This document shows positions 49,301-58,300 of a DNA stretch of 64,000 nucleotides, in pieces. Below the pieces are notes generated by a model. It was not told the origin of the DNA and did not search any database. It saw only the letters and a program-made list of their open reading frames with translations. Origin of the DNA: Theropithecus gelada (Eukaryota > Chordata > Mammalia > Primates > Cercopithecidae); the NCBI RefSeq assembly GCF_003255815.1, contig NC_037668.1:80859915-80923914 (forward strand), written 5' to 3'. The first letter of the stretch is position 1, and every line of letters starts with the position of its first letter. The position numbers and the translations under genes are program-made.

Positions 49301-52300
49301 ACTATAACCTCCATCTCCTGGATTCAAGCGATTCTCCTGCCTCAGCCTCCCAAGTAACTGGGATTACAGGTGCGCATCACCAAGCTTGGCTAATTTTTGT
49401 ATTTTTTTTTTTTTTAATTAGAGACAGGGTTTTACCATGTTGGCCAGGCTGGTCTTGAACTCCTGACTTCAAGTGATCTACCTGCCTCCGCCTCCTAAAG
49501 TGCTGGGATTACAGGTGTGAGCCACATGCCCGGCTGGCTATTGATTTTTATATATTAATCTTATGACTTGCTATCTCACTGAAGTTTTTAATTTTCGAGT
49601 TAGTTTTATTACTGATTTTACTTATAGGGGTTTCCACATATGCAGCTATATTGTATCATCTACAAAAAGAGATGGTATTACTACTTCTTTGCTCATTGTA
49701 ATATTTGAATTGACTTATCTAATTAGACAAAAAATGTTATTAAAATCATAAAGAAGAGAAAATATAGTTACTATTCATTAAGTGGAAGGTGATCATCTTA
49801 AAGATCTTCATCCTTGTTGCCGCCTTCATCATTTTCTCGTTGAGTAGGCTGAGGAGGAAGAGGAAGGTTGGTCTTGCTGTCCCAGGTGGTAGAGGCAGAA
49901 GAAGTGGAAGAGGAGACGGAAGAGGCAGGCATATTTGATGTAACTGTCATTGAAAAAAGTCCCCTTATAGTGGACCCATGCAGCTTAACCCTGTGTTGTT
50001 CACGAGTCAAATGTAATCAATATGTGGCCTTTTGGGTACGGTGCTACACACCTGTAATTCCAGCACTTTGGGAGGCTGAGGCAGGTAGATCGCTTGAGCC
50101 CAGGAGTTCAAGACCAGCCTGGGCAACATGGTGAAACCTCATCTCTACGAAAAATACAAAAGTTAGTTGGCACTGTGGCACATGCCTATAGTCTCAGCTA
50201 CTTGGGAGACTGAAGTGGGAGGACTGCTTGAGCCTGGAAGGAGGAGGCTGCAGTAAGCCGAGGTCGCACCTCTGCATTCCAGCCTAGTTGATAGAGTGAG
50301 ACCCTGTTTTTTTTTCTTTAAAAAAAAAAGTCCAGGCACAGTGGCTCACACCTGTAATCCCAGCACTTTGGGAGGCTGAGGTGGTGGGATCACCTGAGGT
50401 CTGGAGTTCGAGACCAGCTTGGCAAACATGGTAAAACCCCATCTCTACTAAAATACAAAAATTAGCCGGGCGTGGTTGCGTGTGCCTGTAATCCCAGCAA
50501 CTGGGGATGCTAACTAAGGCAAGAGAGTTGCTTGAGCCTGGGAGGTGGAGGTTGCAGTGAGCCGAGATTGCACCTCTGTACTCCAGCCTAGGTGGCAGAG
50601 CTAGACTCCGTCTCAAAAAAAAAAAAAAAAAAGAGGGAAAAAAAAGTGACCTTTTGTGACTGGCTTCTTTAAGTTAGTATATTTTCACAGTTCATTCATG
50701 TCATAGCATGTATTAGGACCTCATTCCTTTTTACTGCTTAATAATAATCCTTATGTCATTTATTCTTATTAATAAATAGTTGGTGGTATATATTTTCCTG
50801 ATTACTGTGTTAAATGTATCACATTGATTCTGATATGTAGTGTTTTCATTATCACTATTTTCTGACAAGTTCTGTAATTTCCATTTCTATTTTCATTTTT
50901 TACCCGAGAATTATTTCATGGAAATATTTTTTAAATTTCCAGATGGACTTTTAATTTTATCAGTAATTTCTAGTTTTATTGCCTGGTGATTTGAGTGCGT
51001 TGTTTGTAGATTGGGGGGATTCTTAGTACTATGGTGCCCTTTTCTGTAAGTGTAGTGGAATGGGGTCTTGCAGTACTGCCCAGGCTGACTCTTTAGGTGC
51101 AATCATGGTGCACTATAGCCACAAACTCCTGGGCTCAGGCAATACTCCTGCCTCAGTGTCCTGAGTTGCTGGGACTACAGGTGTACCTTGTCCTTTTTTT
51201 GTCTTGTAGAACCATACAAATGTCCTCTTTTGCTGCTTTTCTCTTTCACTACCCAATTGCACCAAAAGGGACCTTGCCCTTTCATTTTGCTTTTTTTTTT
51301 TTTCTTTTTCTTCTCAGAACCTATGCCTTTAAGATTCCCATCTCAGATCTCCTGTGTTTTTCAGCCCGTTCCATATGGTCATGGTTTGATCTATAGGAAT
51401 ACTTTCTTGGTATTTTCACACTTGGGGAGGAGGCCTTTCTTTTCTTGGTAGTTTAGAGCAGTTGTTGGCCTGCCATTATCTCCCGTCTTCTCTGCACAGT
51501 TTCCTCAGCCTGCCCTTGTACCCTTAAAGGTTTGTGTAGAAACGTGAGCAATTGTTGGCTGGGATTTGGGCTTATATATTTTTTCTTTTCTTTTTCTTTT
51601 TTTTTTTTAACTTACAGATACTTTGAAATTTGGCATTTTCTATTTTCTAATTATGCTGAGAGTATGATTTGTGCTATTTTTTCTTGTTATTCTGTATTGG
51701 TTTTAGAGGCTATAGAAAGACACAGATTTAGGCGGCCTCCATTTTTCTTCAACCAGCTGGAAATCCTGTTGCTGGTGTGTTTTTAAGTGTATATATTTTC
51801 TCAAGTTTTACATTGCTTAGAATAATTGGACAGTTTTCTAGTCTGAAATATGAAATACAAGTGTACACTATCTTAATGGAAATGTCATTGTAGGGAACAA
51901 GGGCCTTGACCTTCTGAAGGTTCACTGAAAATCACTGACATGAGGCAGATTAACAGGAGAAAAGGCATATGAATTTATTTAATGTGTGTACACAGGAGCA
52001 TTCAGAATGAAGACTCAAAGAAATGGGAAATTGTCCATTTTTGTGTTTAGGTTCAACAAAGTATGGAACAGCCGTATAGAAATATGATTGGACAAAAAGC
52101 GTATGGTCTAATACTAATAGACTGAGCGGGGAAACCCAGCCAGGCCTGTCCATCTAGGTTCCTCATGGCCTCTGTGAGCAGCATTCCTTCCTTCTGGGTG
52201 TGGGGCAGGACTCTTTCTGGAATTGGGATCTTATGACCTACAGTCAAACAAGATAGGTCAGACAATTTCTTTATGACCAGTTTTTGCATAGAAAGGTGGA

Positions 52301-55300
52301 TGAAGTTAAAGTAATATTTCTAGGTTTTATGACTGGCTTTGGGGAAAAGGAGTTCTGGTTTCTATGACCTACCTTGGGGAAGGGGGATTCTAGTTTCTAT
52401 GGTTAGCCTCAGGGGAGAATGGGCCTGAGAGACAGGAGGGTAGGAGAAGGTCAGTGAAAAACTTTTGCTTCTGAGGCCATCATTTTGGGGTGTTGTTTCT
52501 TTATTCTTCATTCAACAGATTTCTAAATGAATTGTAGAATTTTATAGAATTTAAATTGTTATTTAAAATTGCTGTTTGTGAATATTGTGAATGTGCACTA
52601 GAAATGAATAGGTAAGAAAGCTTATAGTAGTTTAAATCATTTGTAGAACCAGCAGATTTTGTGATGTCATAATTACATTATAGGCTATTAAAATAGTTTT
52701 ACATAAAGGCATAGCCTTTGAATAGCCAAAAATCTTAATTGGCAATTCAGAATCAGTAGTCAATAAGCCCTTCATCAGTGCCCAGGCTTAATAAATATGT
52801 AAATGGCAGAATATTTTTCAAGGGGATGCTATCTTTTATTGATAAATTGGATCCCATGTTACAAAAAAAGGAAGAAAAAATATGAACATTATTGAACATC
52901 TCTTATGTTAGACACTATGCCAGGTACTTTACTGTTTTAGCCACCCTTCTTCCTACCGATCTATGCATGGATTGCCTGTAAATCTAATAGAGACAATAAA
53001 GTATGTGTACTTCCTAAAGCAAGGAATTTGTCACCAACTGAGGCCACCAATCCCATTTTTAGGAGATTCCAATTGTTACAGTTCCCCTTTTTCATGTTGA
53101 ACCCAAATCTCTCAACCTATGGTTTGCATCCATGCTCTTGTTTTTGTCTTCTGAGAATGACAGAAAAAGCCTCTTTTACCTTGTAGCCCTTCAAATATCT
53201 GAAGCCAGACTGACCCTATATTTCTTTTTTTTTTTTTTTTTTTTTTTGTATTTTTTTTTTTTTTAAGTAGAGACGGGGTTTCGCCCGTGTTAGCCAGGAT
53301 GGTCTCGATCTCCTGAGCTCGTGATCCGCCCGTCTCGGCCTCCCAAAGTGCTGGGATTACAGGCTTGAGCCACCGCACCCGGCCCCCTATATTTCATTTC
53401 TTCTCTGAACTATTCTCATTAGACGTGTTTCATAACCCATAACCAGTCTAATTGCTGTACTGTGATCCCAAGTAAGCTATTCTGCTAGTTACATCACACT
53501 ATGAAATCTCACTGAGCTTGAGGTTTCTCATAGTTGTTGTGCCTTTTTGCAGGTTGTTGTGGGAGTTCAAGAATAGAACTGAGCATTTATTCCGATCCAT
53601 CCTATTGATAGACCTTGTTGAAATTCAACATTGTAGCAGTCCCTTCTAGCTTTAGGTTTGGTGAGAGAGCCTCTATTTTTCTTACTTACTTTGTTATATA
53701 AATATTAACAAGACCAGAGCTGAGGTTAGAAGTTAGTGCTAGAAACTTTTCTCTAGGTCAATGCATTAATTAATGCCTGTTGTTTCACATGAGTGTAATA
53801 TTGGGAAATGCTTCATATTTTAGTCCTCTTCTAGATGGTCATAATGCACATAGTGCAATAGTAAAGGCTCCAAATGTCTTACAGTAAAGACATGTATTTA
53901 GCTTTGTTTAACCATAGTCTAAACTTACTTGACAGAAGAATCTTCTTTTTTTTTTGTAACACCAAAAAGATAAAAATGAAAATACCCCCCCACTCCAAAA
54001 TCCCACACTATAGTATTTCCTTATCTTGTCCAAAATGGTGTTTTGAGAAATTTCGTTAATTTTCTTTCTGCTGTCCAGATACTATGTTTTCTTCGATCTA
54101 CCAGTCAATTCAGTCACGAAAAGATAACACATAATTTGACTTGTCTTATTAGGAGGCCCTATTGGCCTCCTCCCGATCACTATTCTTTTTTTGAGATGAA
54201 GTCTCACGCTGTCACCTAGGCTGGAGTGCAGTGGTGCAATCTCAGCTCACTGCAATCTCTGTCTCCCTAGTTCAAGTGATTCTCCTGCCTCAGCCTCTGG
54301 AGTAGCTGAGATGACAGGCTTGTGCCACTATACCTGGCTAATTTTTGTATTTTTACTACGCCTGGCTAATTTTTGTAGTTTTATTAGAGATGGAGTCTCA
54401 CCATGGTGGCTAGTCTGGTCTTGAACTCCTGACCTCAAATGACCCACCCATCTCGGCTTCCCGAAGTGCTGGGGTTACAGGCATGAGCCCCCGCGCCTGG
54501 CCCTGATCACTATTTTTATTGTTAGAAGATCACAAGTGTGGAATTTATCTTCTCTTTTTATTAGAATTTGGATAAGGTTTGCTTAATTATGTGTATGTCA
54601 TTTTTGCTCTGAAGATCATCCTCCTTGATAGAGAAGAGAGAGAGAAAACAGACATGGGAACTTTGTACTTTACTGTGCCATTAATATAACATTATCAGCT
54701 CTCATTGGTGGCTTTCTTTTTCTTTGGCCTTTACAGCACCAAATAAGAATTCAAAGCCTATTTTATTCTGTTTTGTCTTTTTAAAAGTAGTAAAAAAAAA
54801 TTATTTTTGCATGTTTTACCTCATTACTGTACTTTTTTTTGTTTTCCTGACATGATTATTTAAATTTTCTGTTAAGGAATTTAAAAGGCATACGCATTTA
54901 TCATCAGGATATAACTCTTCTAAAAACTTTTCTGTTTCATCACAAGGAAAGGGAGAGAGATGAAATGTTTTATCATACCCTGGAGAGTGCGAGTTGTGTA
55001 AAATTCTCTCAGTCTAGGGTACTAGGGTATTTGACAGATTCCTAGAGAAATTGCTGGCAGTGTTCTCCTGCCTTAAAACCACTATGTTTTGGAGTATGTT
55101 TAGGCCGTGTTTTCTCATTTTTGAAACTGGATCCTACTTATTTTAATTAGAATAGATCAGTTTGAACTGTTTTTATCTTGTGTGCCAATTAGTTGATTCA
55201 GTTCATTAATTAGGCCTACATTTAATTATAAATAAAATTTTTTTGAGGGAACAGTGCTGAAGTTTTTAATGCTGATGATATATATGAAAGGGAAAACATG

Positions 55301-58300
55301 GAAATATTTAGCAGAACACTGAGTACCATTGCAACATTTGTTAATAAGCAGCAGAAAAACATTCACCCACTGGTAGATGTTTGCTTTCTCTACAGGAACA
55401 AAAATTGAACACTTTGCAAAAATTGGATGGAAAAATCATAAACATTCAGTTAATAACCCGTAAGTATTTCAGAGACATGAAATAATGAAAATCTGGGTTA
55501 TCGTACTGTGTAATATGCAACTTTATGCTTGAAAAGCAAATGCCAAGATCTCAAATATATTAACTAGAATGTTTTATTTTTTTCTTACAAAATGCTTATA
55601 CCCAAGTAAACTTTTGACAATTTTTCCGTTTCAGTTTTTGGCCACTTTATATTTAGAATATTATTTAAGCTAATGATTCTTTTTTTGTTTGTTTGTTTTT
55701 GAGACAGAATCTCTCTGTGTCACCCAGGCTGGAGTGCAGTGACGTGATCTTGGCTCACTGCAACCTCCACCTCCCTTGTAGCTGGGACTACAGGAACCAC
55801 CATGCCCGGCTAATTTTTTTTTTTTTTTTTTAAGACACAGTCTCATTCTGTCACCCAGGTTGGAATGTAGTGGCGTGATCTCAGCTCACTGCGACCTCTG
55901 CCCTCTGGGTTCAAGTGATTCTCCTGCCTCAGCCTCCTGAGTAGCTGGAATTACAGGCATCTGTCACAGCACCCGGCTAATTTTTGTATTTTTAGCAGAG
56001 ACAGGGTTTCACCATCTTGGCCAGGCTGGTCTTGAACTTTTGACCTTGTGGTCCACCTGCCTCTGCCTCCCAAAGTGCTGGGATTACAGGCGTGAGCCAC
56101 CGCACCCAGCCTGTATTTTTAGTTGAGATGGGGTGTTGCCATGTTGGTCAGGCTGGTCTCAAACTCCTGACCTGAGGTGATCTGCCCGCCTTGGCCTCCC
56201 AAAGTGCTGGGGTTACAGGTGTGAGCCACCACGCTTGGCTATTTTGTACATTTATTTAAAAGCTCCATTAGCCATAATTAATGTACTTGTATAATGTTAT
56301 CACCTCAAAAGTTGGCTGAATTGTAGGTCATTTGATTTTGCTTTTAAGGAACTAGTATTCTATAATTTGCCAGGAAACATAAATATGGTATTCTGTTTTA
56401 ATCCCCAACTGGTCTAACACCAACTGGGTATATTGCAACTCAATTCCACCACGAAGCATCTGGGAGTTAATGCAAACTCCATGAATTAAGGACCCAGTCC
56501 TCCACAAGACTGCTCATATGTCAGACATTAGCTGCAAGTGGGTTGCCCATGCCACTCATACTTTTGACCAACTGACCACAAATCTAGGGGTTCCCATGAC
56601 TCCCTCAGGTTCAATAATTCACTAGAACAACTTACAGAACTCAGGCAAGTACTTAAACTTACAGTTTTACTATAAAGGATATAAATCAGAAACAGCCAAA
56701 TGAAGAGGCATATAGAGCGAGGTCTCGGAGGATCCCAGGCAAAGCTTTCTTGCCTTTTGCTTATGGAGTCAGGGCATGTCATCCTCCGGATCCATCAAGA
56801 TGTTCACCAATCAGGAAGCCCCGCTGAACACCATGTCCAGATTTTTTACTGGGGCTTCATTATATTGGCGTGCTAGATTAAATCACTGGCCACGTGACTG
56901 AACTCAATCTCCAGCCTTCTCTTCTTCTCAGAGGTTGAGCTGGCTCAAAAGTCTCAACTCTGTAGTCACGTGGTTGGTCTTTTGGTGGTCAGTCTTCCAT
57001 TTTCAAGATAACAAGGCCCACTATAAGGGACCTCATTAGCGTAACACCGACTTCTATCATTCAGGAAATTCCAACGGCTCTGGAAGCTCCAAGCCAGGAA
57101 CGCAGGACAAAGACTAAATGTTTAAAAATCAAACATACTGTTTTTTAGAGTTAGGATTTTTTAAAAGGTCAATTCAGATGACATTTATAGCTATTCATAA
57201 AAATCTATCTTTTGGTTGTAAAAAGAACACTTACATATTATTCTGTTTCTGACTCTGCAACAAAAATTACAGTTGCTATCTCACATTCTGTAACTAATAT
57301 TTATTTTGTATTTAGGTATTCCCAGTTCCAAGATGAATACAGTTTAGATGAAGTGATGGCATCTAAAAAAGTTTTTGATTTTTTGACTATCTTACAATGT
57401 TGGTAAGAAAAATATATTTTAACATTTAATGAGAGAAGTAACTGCTCCCCTTCCTGCCACCCCCCTGTGGTTAAACCTTAGGCTCTGTATCTGGGCAGAG
57501 CTTTCACAGAACTCCTCCCAGTGCCATCCCCATCCCACGTCCCCACTCTGGGTCGCTTCACTAGAGTACCCTTACTTCCTACTCCTGCCTGGAGACAGAC
57601 TGCCTCTTCTCTTGGAAAATGATGTGTTTTACTTCTTCTTGCATGACTTCTACCTACTTTGGTGATTTCAATTGTATTTATTCACTAAACTGTGGCTTAG
57701 GGGGCCAGTGGAGTCCAAAGCATTTTGTTTTCCCTGCTATGTACTTCTACTACAGGAAATACTACTCTATAATAGTAGCTATGAGTAAAAGTAAAACAAG
57801 GAAAAATTCGTAGCTCTAATGATGGTAATAGTTGTTTCTTGCAAAGTGCTTGACAGTATCTGTCTCCTAGACAATTGAGTGAGTACTGCCTAGCTCCTGC
57901 CTGTGTCCCAGTTAACACCTGGCCGTGCCCTGTAGATACAGGCTGGGATGGAAAGAAAGAAGTTGTGTCAGCTTTTATTTGTTGTGATATGAGGGTCTGC
58001 CCATTTAGAAAATCTAACTGAAGTCGCAGAGGGCTTCTTGTGTTTGCTACCTTCCATCCCAATTTGCTGTAAGAGAAAGATCTATTTAAGATATCGAGAG
58101 TCTTAACTAAAGCAGATGGTTTAGTATCCCCAATCTATCTTTTCCCAGTTTCCAAAAGGATTTCAGGACTGAGTTATTTGGAGATAGTAAAGTTGGAGCT
58201 GGGGCAGTCTGTACTAGGATAGGAATAACCTTTTGGACTCACTCCTCAGAAGATGCCTTATGCATCTCCAGAGGCAAATTGGTGATTCTTTGCAATAAGA

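Larger units (their letters stand above)
47870..49735 (-). repeat. Antisense L1 relic with nested Alus
   Basis: 'caagaatgttgcaaaaatag', 'attaacattttgccatgctt' (3' part), then ORF2-type 'ggttttcttcatatataagt' and 'ttatgacttgctatctcact'. Split by Alus at 48004, 48364 and 49240. Confidence 0.65.

Noticed and set aside
49798..50010. 70-codon acidic, Ser-rich frame that looks like a retrocopied gene end
   Set aside because: The DNA matches a Tigger2-like transposon better than any mRNA I know.
57697..58062. 121-codon minus-strand frame in intron 8
   Set aside because: No recognisable domain, no promoter or splice context, length compatible with chance.
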